Part shown: in pieces, positions 1 through 7,864 of the stretch
Layout of the letters: the number at the start of each line of letters is the position of its first letter
Position numbering within the stretch: the stretch's first letter is position 1
NCBI GenBank assembly: GCA_011390385.1
Contig: JAABSN010000146.1
Location: 1-8,528, forward strand
Direction of reading: 5' to 3'
DNA from: Thioalkalivibrio nitratireducens
Lineage (GTDB): Bacteria > Pseudomonadota > Gammaproteobacteria > Ectothiorhodospirales > Ectothiorhodospiraceae
DNA length: 8,528 nt
Notes under the pieces: model-generated
Database searches by the model: none
What the model was told of the DNA's origin: nothing
The model's input: only the letters and a program-made list of their open reading frames with translations
Program-made: the position numbers and the translations under genes

Positions 1-258
1 CGATAGATTTTCGGCGGCCGCGTGGGCCTTGAGCCTGTCGATCGCGACCGGGGAAAGATCCCAGGCCGTGGTCTCCAACCCGCGTGCCGCCAACAGGCGC
101 GCATTGCCGCCCAGACCACAGGCAAGATCCAGCGCTTGGCCCTTCGACGGCAGAAGGTACGCAAAGCTGTTCAGTACCTCGCTGGGACGCGTGACCGAGG
201 GATCCGCGTCCTGGTAGCGTGCGTTCCACTTCTGTGTCAGCTCGTCAGTCACCTGCAT
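1..258 (-). CDS. Class I SAM-dependent methyltransferase, 3'-truncated by window edge
   Basis: This is the first 86 codons of a minus-strand gene that continues past position 1. The protein starts MQVTDELTQKWNARYQ and carries a clear Rossmann-fold SAM-binding motif I, ALDLACGLGGNARLLAARG, at about residues 42-60. Motif II follows, with an acidic residue (D67 in TAWDLSPVAI) that would contact the ribose hydroxyls of SAM. An N-terminal W-x-x-R-Y segment ahead of motif I is common in small TehB/thiopurine-type methyltransferases, but the substrate cannot be read from this fragment. Two starts are possible. The ATG at 258 has a GAGG directly abutting it, which is too close. The GTG two codons in (252-250) sits about 6 bases after the same GAGG and may be the true start. 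The gene is co-directional with aceA but 149 bp downstream, so co-transcription is possible and not evident. The methyltransferase call is solid; the subfamily is not. Confidence 0.85.
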   Translation of the reverse strand, partial: MQVTDELTQKWNARYQDADPSVTRPSEVLNSFAYLLPSKGQALDLACGLGGNARLLAARGLETTAWDLSPVAIDRLKAHAAAENLS

Positions 259-333
259 CCTCGCCGAAATAGGCTTCACTCGAGTCTATCCCGCTGCCGC
301 CGCCCAAGCCAACACGCTCCGCTTCAGGGCAGA

Positions 334-351
334 GCGGCGGCAAGCCGCCGC
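334..351 (-). terminator. GC-rich hairpin downstream of aceA, possible weak terminator
   Basis: A perfect inverted repeat has arms GCGGCGG (334-340) and CCGCCGC (345-351) around a 4-base loop. It lies 57 bases past the aceA stop codon and about 75 bases before the methyltransferase start. No T-run follows on the minus strand, so it does not fit a classical intrinsic terminator. It could act as a 3' end stabiliser or a pause site. I see nothing else in the 259-407 spacer. Confidence 0.3.
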
Positions 352-407
352 ACTCCCACTTTCGGACGACCACCGCCACTCACCCCAGGGGCAAGGGCCG
401 CTATTCC

Positions 408-1730
408 TCAACCGGAGAACTGGGCCTCCTCGGTGGAACCGGTCAGCGCGGTGACCGACGACCCGCCGCCCTGGATCACGGTGGTCACGTCGTCGAAATA
501 GCCGGCACCGACCTCCTGCTGGTGCGAAACGAAGGTATAGCCGCGCTCGCGCGCCGCGAACTCGGGCTGCTGCACCTTCTCCACATAGTGGCGCATGCCC
601 TCCCCGGCGGCATAGGCATGCGCCAGGTCGAACATGTTGAACCACATGCTGTGGATCCCCGCCAGCGTGATGAACTGGTACTTGTAGCCAAGCTCCGACA
701 AATCGTCCTGGAATCGGGCGATCTGGGCGTCATCGAGGTTCTTCTTCCAGTTGAACGAAGGGGAACAGTTGTACGCCAGCAGCTTGTTCGGGTTCTCCGC
801 CAGCAGCGCCTGCGCAAATTCGCGAGCGAATCCGATATCCGGCGTACCGGTCTCGCACCAGACCAGGTCAGCGTAGGGTGCGTAGGCCAATCCCCGGCTG
901 ATCGCCTGCTCCAGGCCGTTCTTCACTCCGAAGAAACCCTCGGCCGTGCGCTCGCCGCTCAGGAACGGGCGGTCGTGATCATCGACATCGCTGGTCAGCA
1001 GATTCGCGGCTTCGGCGTCCGTACGCGCGAGCAGCAGCGTGGGCACACCCATCACGTCCGCCGCCAACCGCGCGGCGATCAGCTTCTGCACGGCTTCCTG
1101 GGTCGGTACCAGCACCTTGCCTCCCATGTGACCGCACTTCTTCACCGCTGCAAGCTGGTCTTCGAAATGCACTCCGGCGGCGCCGGCGGCAATCATGTTC
1201 TTCATCAGCTCGAAGGCATTCAGTACACCGCCAAACCCGGCCTCGGCATCGGCGACGATCGGCAGGAAATAATCGACATAGCCCTCATCGCCGGGTCCGA
1301 TCCCGCGCGACCACTGGATTTCGTCACCTCGCTGGAAGCTGTTGTTGATCCGCCGGACCATCGTCGGCACCGAGTCATAGGCATACAGAGACTGGTCCGG
1401 GTACATGGTCTCGGAGGTGTTGCCGTCGGCCGCCACCTGCCAACCCGAGAGATAGATGGCTTCGATACCGGCGCGCGCCTGCTGCAGAGCCTGGCCACCC
1501 GTAAGGGTACCGAGGGCATTCACGTAGCCCTTGCGCGCCTCGCCATGCAACTTGCCCCAGAGTTTCTCGGCACCCATTCGGGCAAGGGTATGCTCGGGAC
1601 GCACGGATCCGCGCAAACGGACGACGTCCTCGGCGGAGTAGCCGCGGCGCACGTCCAGCCAGCGAGGGTCCTCGGACCATTCCCGCTGCAGAGCCTCGAT
1701 CTGCTCTTGACGACTGAGGTTTCTGTTCAT
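408..1730 (-). CDS. aceA: Isocitrate lyase
   Basis: Cytoplasmic glyoxylate-shunt enzyme that cleaves isocitrate to glyoxylate and succinate, allowing growth on acetate or fatty acids. The 440-residue protein is close to the usual length for bacterial class I isocitrate lyase (E. coli about 434). The family signature [10 protein letters not shown] is present at residues 197-206, with C199 as the catalytic base in the mobile active-site loop. Other hallmarks are the [10 protein letters not shown] segment, [17 protein letters not shown], the FEDQ metal/substrate region before the signature, [25 protein letters not shown], and a C-terminal STEEAQF tail that closes over the active site in homologues. 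The start is supported by GGAGAA seven bases upstream. It is transcribed divergently from aceK across a 158-bp gap. No malate synthase gene adjoins it in the window, unlike enterobacterial aceBAK. No frameshift or missing key residue is visible. Confidence 0.98.
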   Translation of the reverse strand: MNRNLSRQEQIEALQREWSEDPRWLDVRRGYSAEDVVRLRGSVRPEHTLARMGAEKLWGKLHGEARKGYVNALGTLTGGQALQQARAGIEAIYLSGWQVAADGNTSETMYPDQSLYAYDSVPTMVRRINNSFQRGDEIQWSRGIGPGDEGYVDYFLPIVADAEAGFGGVLNAFELMKNMIAAGAAGVHFEDQLAAVKKCGHMGGKVLVPTQEAVQKLIAARLAADVMGVPTLLLARTDAEAANLLTSDVDDHDRPFLSGERTAEGFFGVKNGLEQAISRGLAYAPYADLVWCETGTPDIGFAREFAQALLAENPNKLLAYNCSPSFNWKKNLDDAQIARFQDDLSELGYKYQFITLAGIHSMWFNMFDLAHAYAAGEGMRHYVEKVQQPEFAARERGYTFVSHQQEVGAGYFDDVTTVIQGGGSSVTALTGSTEEAQFSG

Positions 1731-1737
1731 CGTTGTC

Positions 1738-1743
1738 TTCTCC
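1738..1743 (-). promoter_or_regulatory. aceA ribosome binding site
   Basis: On the minus strand GGAGAA lies 7 bases before the aceA ATG at 1730. It is a near-ideal Shine-Dalgarno sequence and fixes this start over other candidates. Confidence 0.75.
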
Positions 1744-1827
1744 GAAGGCGGCCGTTACCGGCTCTTTTGTTGTCATGGGTTGTCGAAGGATACGAGGCTG
1801 GTGCGGGTACCACCGCCGCGCGATCAC

Positions 1828-1856
1828 TTGTGCATTGCAGCAAAATAGTTTAAATC
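1828..1856 (+). promoter_or_regulatory. Candidate sigma-70-like promoter for aceK
   Basis: TTGTGC (1828-1833) and TAAATC (1851-1856) are separated by 17 bases, in the only AT-rich part of the divergent region. The match to TTGACA/TATAAT is moderate in the -35 box and weak in the -10 box. Transcription would begin near 1863, giving a leader of about 26 bases that contains AAGGA (1874-1878) as the ribosome binding site. This is a candidate only. Confidence 0.3.
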
Positions 1857-1888
1857 AGGTTACAGGTAAAGCGAAGGAAACAAGAGGC

Positions 1889-3724
1889 ATGGCAACAGCC
1901 CGAGGCCATCTGGCGACATGTCCGGAATCGGACGCGACTACCCAACCCCCCGAGAACGGGGAGATCCATCTGCGCGCGTCCCAGCTCGCGCGCGCGATCC
2001 TGACCGGCTTCGAGCGCCATTACTCCTTCTTTGCCGAGATCACCAGCGACGCGCGCCAGCGCTTCGAGCGCGCGGACTGGGACGCGGTGAGAGAAGCATC
2101 GGCACAGCGAATCAGCTTCTACGATGCGCGTGTGACAGAAACCATCGCGAAGCTGCATTCGACCTTCAAGATCGAGTGCCTCGACGAGCGCCTCTGGCAT
2201 GAGATCAAGCGGGTCTATACCGAGATGCTCCGACACCACAGCCGGCCGGAGCTCGCGGAGACCTTCTTCAATTCGGTGTTCTGCCGACTGTTCGAGCGCA
2301 AGTACTACCACAACGACAATATCTTCGTGACCTCGACCGTCAATCGCGAAGAACTTGCCAATCGTTACCAGGTCTGCATGTCCTTCCATCCACGCGCCGC
2401 GGGGCTGGAACACTGTGTCTGGGAAGTCCTGTCGGCCTTTTTCTTCAACATCCCGTTCGAAGACATCGAGCGCGATGCCAGCAGGATTGCCGAAGCGTTC
2501 CGTGAACGCGCACCGCGTGCAGCCACCGAGGTCGACGATCTGCGCATCGACGTTCTGGAGTCACCATTCTACCGTAACAAGGCTGCCTACCTGATTGGCC
2601 GCGTTGCCCTCCACGATGACTATCAGCCTTTCGTGATCCCACTGATCAATAATGAACAGGGCGCCATTTACGCCGACACGCTGCTGACCACCCGCGAGCA
2701 GATGGAAGCCGTATTCAATTTTGCCCGCGCCTACTTCATGGCCAAGACACCGGTGCCGGCAGCCACGGTTGCGTTCCTGCAGAGCCTGATGCCGGACAAA
2801 CCGCTGGCCGAACTGTACATGAGCATCGGCTTCCAGAAACAGGCGAAGAACGAATTCTACCGCGACTTCCTGGACCACCTTGCCAAGACCGACGACCAGT
2901 TCAGGCTGGCCGAAGGCACGCCTGGCATGGTGATGCTGGTGTTCACCCTGCCCTCCTACGGCTATGTCTTCAAGGTGATTCGCGACCACTTCCCGCCGCC
3001 CAAGGACGTGACCCGGGAGCAGGTCAAGCAACGCTACCAGCAGGTGAAACTGCACGATCGCGTCGGCAGGATGGCCGACACCCTGGAGTTTTCCGACGTG
3101 GCCTTCCCGCTGGATCGTTTCCCTGCGGATCTGATGAAGGAACTGCAGACAGAAGTGCCCTCGCTGCTGGAGATCGACGGTGACGTGCTGGTACTGAGCC
3201 ACGTGTACATCGAGCGCCGGATGCTTCCGCTGAATCTGTTCCTGGATGTGGCCGACGAGGATGAACAACGCATGGCATTGAAGGATTGGGGGCTGGCAAT
3301 CAAGCAGTTGATGGCCGTCAACATCTTCCCTGGCGACCTGCTGTTCAAGAATTTCGGGGTCAACTGCCTCGGCAAAGTGGTCTTCTACGACTACGACGAG
3401 ATCGCGTATCTGACCGACTGCAAGTTCCGGCGCATTCCGCAGCCGAAAACACCGGAAGACGAGATGAGTGCGGAACCGTGGTTCTCCGTGGGTCCACACG
3501 ACATCTTTCCCGAGGAATTCCCGGCCTTTCTCTGCCCCGACCCCGAGATCCGCAAGTTCCTGACCGACACCCATCCGGACCTGTTCGACTACCGCTACTG
3601 GCAGGCCCGGCAGAAGGATATCCGCAACGGGATTCACGGCGATGTATTCCCGTATTCCAGCCGCATCTGCTTCCCACGGCCGAATACGGGTGCAACCGCC
3701 GGCAACCCGATCGCCTACGCCTGA
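1889..3724 (+). CDS. aceK: Isocitrate dehydrogenase kinase/phosphatase
   Basis: Bifunctional enzyme that phosphorylates and dephosphorylates isocitrate dehydrogenase, switching isocitrate between the TCA cycle and the glyoxylate shunt. The protein is 611 residues (E. coli about 578). The ATP-loop region GMVMLVFTLP is followed by K362. GRMADT carries D397, the residue aligned with the phosphatase-critical D371 of E. coli. The kinase catalytic loop NIFPGDLLFKNFGV has D483 and N488, and VFYDYDEI has D501. Spacings between these match E. coli K336, D371, D457, N462 and D475 exactly, so both activities look intact. The N-terminal regulatory half (ARAILTGFERHY, ETFFNSVFCRLFERK, YRNKAAYLIGR, ELYMSIGFQKQAKNEFYRD) is also conserved. 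The ATG at 1889 is preferred over an in-frame ATG at 1733: the extra 52 residues resemble nothing in AceK and would span the whole control region. AAGGA lies 10 bases upstream. An N-terminal extension of about 26 residues relative to E. coli remains. Confidence 0.98.
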   Translation: MATARGHLATCPESDATTQPPENGEIHLRASQLARAILTGFERHYSFFAEITSDARQRFERADWDAVREASAQRISFYDARVTETIAKLHSTFKIECLDERLWHEIKRVYTEMLRHHSRPELAETFFNSVFCRLFERKYYHNDNIFVTSTVNREELANRYQVCMSFHPRAAGLEHCVWEVLSAFFFNIPFEDIERDASRIAEAFRERAPRAATEVDDLRIDVLESPFYRNKAAYLIGRVALHDDYQPFVIPLINNEQGAIYADTLLTTREQMEAVFNFARAYFMAKTPVPAATVAFLQSLMPDKPLAELYMSIGFQKQAKNEFYRDFLDHLAKTDDQFRLAEGTPGMVMLVFTLPSYGYVFKVIRDHFPPPKDVTREQVKQRYQQVKLHDRVGRMADTLEFSDVAFPLDRFPADLMKELQTEVPSLLEIDGDVLVLSHVYIERRMLPLNLFLDVADEDEQRMALKDWGLAIKQLMAVNIFPGDLLFKNFGVNCLGKVVFYDYDEIAYLTDCKFRRIPQPKTPEDEMSAEPWFSVGPHDIFPEEFPAFLCPDPEIRKFLTDTHPDLFDYRYWQARQKDIRNGIHGDVFPYSSRICFPRPNTGATAGNPIAYA

Positions 3725-3802
3725 CACAGCGAGGGCAAACGGTCGTACAGCACAGCCTATTCCAGATCGAAAGTGTGGACGATCCGTGCGAGTTCGTGCT
3801 TT

Positions 3803-3820
3803 TACCGAAGCGCATCGGTA
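3803..3820. other. Perfect hairpin in the aceK-oxidoreductase spacer
   Basis: TACCGA (3803-3808) and TCGGTA (3815-3820) form a perfect 6-bp inverted repeat around a 6-base loop. It is 78 bases past the aceK stop and 37 bases before the next ATG. No T-run follows on either strand, so an intrinsic terminator is unlikely. It may be a leader structure or a small operator. The rest of the 133-bp spacer (3725-3857) shows no recognisable promoter. Confidence 0.3.
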
Positions 3821-3857
3821 CCCTTGATCTCCCTTCCGCAGCCAGGCCTTCGCCTTC

Positions 3858-6800
3858 ATGACCGTTGATCGCATCCGCGAGATTCCCTACAACTACACTT
3901 CGTTCTCCGACCGTGAAATCGTCATCCGTTTCCTCGGATCGGATTACTGGGACCTGTTGAACGAACTCCGTGCGACACGCCGCACCGGCGTCTCGGCGCG
4001 CATGCTGTTCGAGGTGCTGGGGGATCTCTGGGTGGTCTCGCGAAATCCGTACATTCAGGATGACCTGCTGGGCGAACGCAGGCGCCGCGAGTCGCTGATC
4101 CAGGCCATGCAACACCGGCTCGATCAGATCACCAAGCGTGCCGACGGCAACGAAAAAGCACTGAAACTTGGACGCCGTGCCCAGGCCGCCGTGACCGCTT
4201 TCGCTCGGGAATTCCGGGAGACCGCGGCCCTGCGCGAAAAGGTGCGCAAGCGCCTTGGTGGTCTGACCCATCGCGACAACATCCAGTTCGGCGGGCTCGC
4301 CCGCGTTTCCCACGTTACCGATGCCACCGACTGGCGCGTTGAGCTGCCGTTCGTGGTCCTGACGCCGGACTCCGAGGCGGAAATGGCGCGGCTGGTCGCG
4401 GCCTGCATCGAACTCGATCTCACTGTCATTCCCCGTGGTGGCGGCACCGGCTACACCGGCAGCGCGGTCCCGCTGACCCCGCGCGCCGCAGTGATCAACA
4501 CCGAAAAGCTGGAGGCCATGGGGGCGGTGATCCGCAAGCGGCTACCCGGCGTTGCCGAGCCCGTCGCCACCGTTCGTGTCGAAGCCGGCGTGGTCACCCG
4601 CCGGGTCTCGGAACTGGCCGACGCCAACGGGCTGGTCTTCGCGGTGGACCCGACATCGCAGGATGCCTCCACCATCGGCGGCAACATCGCGATGAACGCC
4701 GGCGGCAAGAAGGCCGTGCTCTGGGGCACCGCGCTCGACAATCTGGCCTCGTGGCGCATGGTGACCCCGCAGGCCGACTGGATGCTCGTGGAACGCCTGG
4801 ACCACAATCTCGGGAAGATCCACGACGCCGAGCATGCCCGATTCCGAGTGTCCCGTTTCGGTCCGGACGGTCAAACCCCTCACGGTGAACCCGAAATCCT
4901 GGATCTTTCCGGCCCGGCCTTCCGCAAGGTCGGGCTCGGAAAGGATGTAACCGACAAGGCACTGATGGGCCTGCCCGGCATTCAGAAGGAGGGTTGTGAC
5001 GGCCTGATTACCTCGGCCGAGTTCATCCTGCACCGCATGCCCGAACACGTGCGCACCGTCTGCCTCGAGTTCTACGGCAGCGACCTGCACCAGGCAGTCC
5101 CGGCCATTGTCGAGATCAAGGACGCGGTCGATGCCGATCCCGATGTGCTGCTGGCCGGGCTGGAACACCTGGACGAACGCTACGTCCGTGCCGTGAAATA
5201 CACGCCCAAGGGCGCTCGCGGCGAAGCACCGAAGATGATCCTCGTCGCCGACATCGTCTCCGACGACGAGCAGGCCCTGTCGCGCATGGCTGCAACCATG
5301 GTGCGTGCGGCGAATGCGCGCAACGGTGAAGGCTTCATCGCCATCAGTCCCGAGGCACGCAAGCGCTTCTGGGCCGACCGTGCACGTACCGCCGCGATTG
5401 CCGCCCACACCAATGCCTTCAAGATCAACGAAGATGTGGTCATCCCACTGGAGCGCCTGGCCGAGTACACCGAGGGCATCGAGACCCTGAACGTGCGCGA
5501 GTCGTTGAAGAACAAACGCGCGATGGTCGAGGAAATGCTCGTTTGCCTGCGCGGTGAACACCCCGAACTGCGCGAGTTGCTCGGCGACAGCAAGGGTGAA
5601 GGCCAGCAGTGGTTCGAGGCCAAGCGCGAACGCGCCATCGAGGTTCTGGAATCCGTGCAGCAGCGCTGGGTGGCGATCGAGGATCATCTCGCCAGCGCCG
5701 CCATCGACTGTGACGAGTGGCTCGACGATAAAGCCCGCGCCGACCTTCGCGCGGGCGACCACTTGATCCATCTGCTCCTGCGCCGCAGCCTTCGTATCTC
5801 CTACCGGCGCGAAGTGGAACGGCCGTTGTTCGAAATCTTCGACGGGCACCAGCTCGAATCCGTGCGCAAGCGCCTCACCGCGATCCACGACCGCGTGCTG
5901 ACCAGCCGCCTGTTCATCGCGCTGCACATGCACGCCGGCGACGGCAACGTGCACACCAACATTCCGGTGAACTCGAACGACTACCCGATGATGCAGGCGG
6001 CCGAGCGGCTGGTGGAACAGGTGATGAAGCTCGCCCAGAACCTCGGTGGCGTCATCTCCGGCGAACACGGCATCGGCATCACCAAGATGCAGTTCCTTGA
6101 ACCCGAGCGAATCGAGGCCTTCACCCGGTACAAGAACCGCGTCGATCCGCGCGGTGTATTCAATGCCGGCAAGCTGCTTGCCGGATCCGGGCTCGCCAAC
6201 GCCTACACCCCATCACTGCGGCTGGTGGAACAGGAAGCGCTGATCCTGGAGGAAAGTGAATTGGGGGCGCTGAACGAGGAGATCAAGGACTGCCTGCGCT
6301 GCGGCAAGTGCAAGCCCGTATGCAATACCCACGTCCCGCGCGCCAACCTGCTCTACTCGCCGCGCAACAAGATCCTTGGCACCGGTCTGATCGTCGAGGC
6401 CTTCCTGTACGAAGAACAGACGCGGCGCGGCCTGTCGCTGCAGCATTTCGAGGAAATGAACGACGTCGCCGACCACTGCACCATCTGCCACAAATGCCTG
6501 AGTCCCTGCCCGGTGAACATCGACTTCGGCGAGGTGACCATGCACATGCGCGCGATCCTGAAAAATCGGGGTCAGCGTCACTTCAAACCCGCCACCGCCG
6601 CGTCGATGGCCTTCCTGAACGTGAAGGACCCTGCCACGATCAAGGCCATGCGCAAGGGCATGATCCAGTGGGGCTACGCCGCCCAACGCCTGGGTCATGC
6701 CACCTTCCGCAAGCTCGGGCTGCTGAACGAGAACAAGGCGCCACGCGCCACCACCGGGAAGGCGTCGATCCGGGCTCAGATCGTCCACTTCGTGAAGAAA

Positions 6801-7700
6801 CCGATGCCGGCCGGCCTGCCCAGCCAGACGACCCGAGCGATGCTGGGGCTGGAAGACGCACGCTACGTGCCGGTGTTGCGCGACCCGGTGAAGACCGACA
6901 TCGACTCCGAGGCGGTTTTCTACTTCCCCGGCTGCGGCTCCGAGCGCCTGTTCAGCCAGGTCGGTCTGGCGACGCTGGCGATGCTCTACGATAGCGGCGC
7001 CCAGACCGTGCTGCCGCCCGGCTACCTCTGCTGTGGCTATCCCCAGCTTGGCAATGGCGACACTGCCAAGGGTCAGGCGATCACCACCGAGAACCGCGTC
7101 TTGTTCCACCGGATCGCCACCACGCTGAACTATCTGGACATCACGACCGTCGTCGTCTCCTGCGGGACCTGCATGGACCAGATGCTGAAGTACGAATTCG
7201 GGCGGATCTTCCCCGGATGCCGTCTGCTCGACATCCATGAGTACCTGATGGAAAAGGGCGTGAAGACCGAGGGGATACCCGGGGTGCAGTACCTATACCA
7301 CGATCCCTGTCACTCGCCGATGAAGACGCACGCCCCGACCCGAGTCGCTCACGAACTGCTCGGGCAGCCGGTGCTGCAGTCGGATCGGTGCTGTGGCGAA
7401 GCGGGCACTTTCGCCCTGAGCCGTCCTGACATCGCGACCCAGGTCCGCTTCCGCAAGCAGGAGGAGTTGCAAAAGGGAATCCGCACCCTGACCGGCAAGG
7501 ACCGGGCGCAGGATGGCAACGTGAAGATCCTGACCGCCTGCCCGGCCTGCCAGCAGGGTCTGTCCCGGTATCGCGAAGATACCGGGCTCGACACCGACTA
7601 CATCGTCGTTGAGTTGGCCAACCGTCTTCTGGGCAAGGACTGGCAACAGGATTTCATCACACGCGCCCGTTCCGGCGGGATCGAGAAAGTACTGCTGTAG
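3858..7700 (+). CDS. Giant FAD/4Fe-4S oxidoreductase (DUF3683-type; GlcD-GlcF-like fusion, 2-hydroxyacid dehydrogenase superfamily)
   Basis: A 1280-residue protein with no signal peptide or membrane helix. Residues 1 to about 110 (start [20 protein letters not shown]) resemble the DUF3683 N-terminal domain. A VAO-type FAD-binding module follows, with [10 protein letters not shown] at 192-201 and then [20 protein letters not shown]. The C-terminal flavin-oxidase module has [10 protein letters not shown] (H692, H699) and SGEHGIG (E736, H737), which fit the metal/substrate site of D-2-hydroxyacid dehydrogenases, and ends at FNAGKLL. Two ferredoxin motifs follow: C812/C815/C818/C822 and C874/C877/C880/C884. 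The C-terminal third has two GlcF/HdrB-like cysteine-rich modules: C1026, C1058-C1059-G, C1102/C1105, then C1151-H, C1178-C1179-G, C1228/C1231. Electrons would flow from hydroxyacid to FAD to Fe-S to an acceptor, perhaps quinone. An in-frame TGA at 3825 bounds the start; the Shine-Dalgarno is weak (AGG, 11 bases upstream). E. coli YdiJ has a related architecture but is shorter. Substrate unknown. Confidence 0.93.
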   Translation: MTVDRIREIPYNYTSFSDREIVIRFLGSDYWDLLNELRATRRTGVSARMLFEVLGDLWVVSRNPYIQDDLLGERRRRESLIQAMQHRLDQITKRADGNEKALKLGRRAQAAVTAFAREFRETAALREKVRKRLGGLTHRDNIQFGGLARVSHVTDATDWRVELPFVVLTPDSEAEMARLVAACIELDLTVIPRGGGTGYTGSAVPLTPRAAVINTEKLEAMGAVIRKRLPGVAEPVATVRVEAGVVTRRVSELADANGLVFAVDPTSQDASTIGGNIAMNAGGKKAVLWGTALDNLASWRMVTPQADWMLVERLDHNLGKIHDAEHARFRVSRFGPDGQTPHGEPEILDLSGPAFRKVGLGKDVTDKALMGLPGIQKEGCDGLITSAEFILHRMPEHVRTVCLEFYGSDLHQAVPAIVEIKDAVDADPDVLLAGLEHLDERYVRAVKYTPKGARGEAPKMILVADIVSDDEQALSRMAATMVRAANARNGEGFIAISPEARKRFWADRARTAAIAAHTNAFKINEDVVIPLERLAEYTEGIETLNVRESLKNKRAMVEEMLVCLRGEHPELRELLGDSKGEGQQWFEAKRERAIEVLESVQQRWVAIEDHLASAAIDCDEWLDDKARADLRAGDHLIHLLLRRSLRISYRREVERPLFEIFDGHQLESVRKRLTAIHDRVLTSRLFIALHMHAGDGNVHTNIPVNSNDYPMMQAAERLVEQVMKLAQNLGGVISGEHGIGITKMQFLEPERIEAFTRYKNRVDPRGVFNAGKLLAGSGLANAYTPSLRLVEQEALILEESELGALNEEIKDCLRCGKCKPVCNTHVPRANLLYSPRNKILGTGLIVEAFLYEEQTRRGLSLQHFEEMNDVADHCTICHKCLSPCPVNIDFGEVTMHMRAILKNRGQRHFKPATAASMAFLNVKDPATIKAMRKGMIQWGYAAQRLGHATFRKLGLLNENKAPRATTGKASIRAQIVHFVKKPMPAGLPSQTTRAMLGLEDARYVPVLRDPVKTDIDSEAVFYFPGCGSERLFSQVGLATLAMLYDSGAQTVLPPGYLCCGYPQLGNGDTAKGQAITTENRVLFHRIATTLNYLDITTVVVSCGTCMDQMLKYEFGRIFPGCRLLDIHEYLMEKGVKTEGIPGVQYLYHDPCHSPMKTHAPTRVAHELLGQPVLQSDRCCGEAGTFALSRPDIATQVRFRKQEELQKGIRTLTGKDRAQDGNVKILTACPACQQGLSRYREDTGLDTDYIVVELANRLLGKDWQQDFITRARSGGIEKVLL

Positions 7701-7756
7701 TTCCAGGATCCCTGTGCCATGCGCTGCAGCACCTGGTTTGCGTGAAAGTCACTCGC

Positions 7757-7789
7757 GTAGGGTGCCGTGAGGCGCAGCCGAACCGCACC
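7757..7789 (+). repeat. REP unit 1 (GTAG-headed, forward)
   Basis: A 33-base unit that begins GTAGGGTGCC and ends GCACC. Its GGTGC and GCACC ends pair, giving the imperfect palindrome typical of REP sequences behind the GTAG tetranucleotide. It differs from unit 2 mainly by two single-base indels and a few substitutions in the central TGAG-CGCAG-CGAA core. Confidence 0.8.
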
Positions 7790-7832
7790 GCTACCACGCA
7801 GGCCCCAGACCCCGGGCTCCCCGGCCTCGAAC

Positions 7833-7864
7833 GGTGCAATTCGCTGCGCTCATTGGCACCCTAC
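7833..7864 (-). repeat. REP unit 2 (GTAG-headed, reverse)
   Basis: Read on the minus strand this 32-base unit begins GTAGGGTGCC and ends GCACC, with the core TGAGCGCAGCGAA. It is the inverted partner of the unit at 7757-7789. The heads face outwards, and the 43-base spacer between the units is GC-rich. Confidence 0.8.

Larger units (their letters stand above)
1731..1888. promoter_or_regulatory. Divergent aceA/aceK control region
   Basis: These 158 bases separate the start codons of aceA (leftward) and aceK (rightward) and must hold promoters or regulatory sites for both, unless one is driven from further away. The stretch 1834-1858 is notably AT-rich against the GC-rich surroundings and contains GTTTAAAT at 1848-1855, which suits a promoter or operator. 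I found no convincing -35/-10 pair for aceA. Shared control of isocitrate lyase and the IDH kinase/phosphatase from one region is inferred from the gene arrangement. Confidence 0.6.

Noticed and set aside
334..351. Confident rho-independent terminator
   Set aside because: The stem is strong but no T-run follows on the minus strand, so only a low-confidence call is kept.
522..1853. 443-codon plus-strand open frame antisense to aceA
   Set aside because: It lies almost wholly opposite aceA, shows no recognisable protein motif, and is the kind of spurious frame expected in GC-rich coding DNA. The aceA reading is unequivocal.
1733..1888. Upstream in-frame ATG that would lengthen AceK by 52 residues
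   Set aside because: The added sequence does not resemble AceK, would consume the whole divergent control region and nearly abut the aceA start. The ATG at 1889 has a usable ribosome binding site.
2561..3874. 437-codon minus-strand open frame antisense to aceK
   Set aside because: Composition is H/V/Q/G-rich, typical of a reverse-frame shadow, with no conserved motif; aceK on the other strand is certain.
4542..6068. 508-codon minus-strand open frame inside the oxidoreductase gene
   Set aside because: Shadow of the plus-strand gene, whose flavin motifs are well placed; the antisense product has no recognisable domain or plausible start context.
6213..7238. 341-codon minus-strand open frame opposite the Fe-S region
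   Set aside because: Same shadow pattern. The plus strand carries the conserved cysteine motifs, so this strand is not the coding one.
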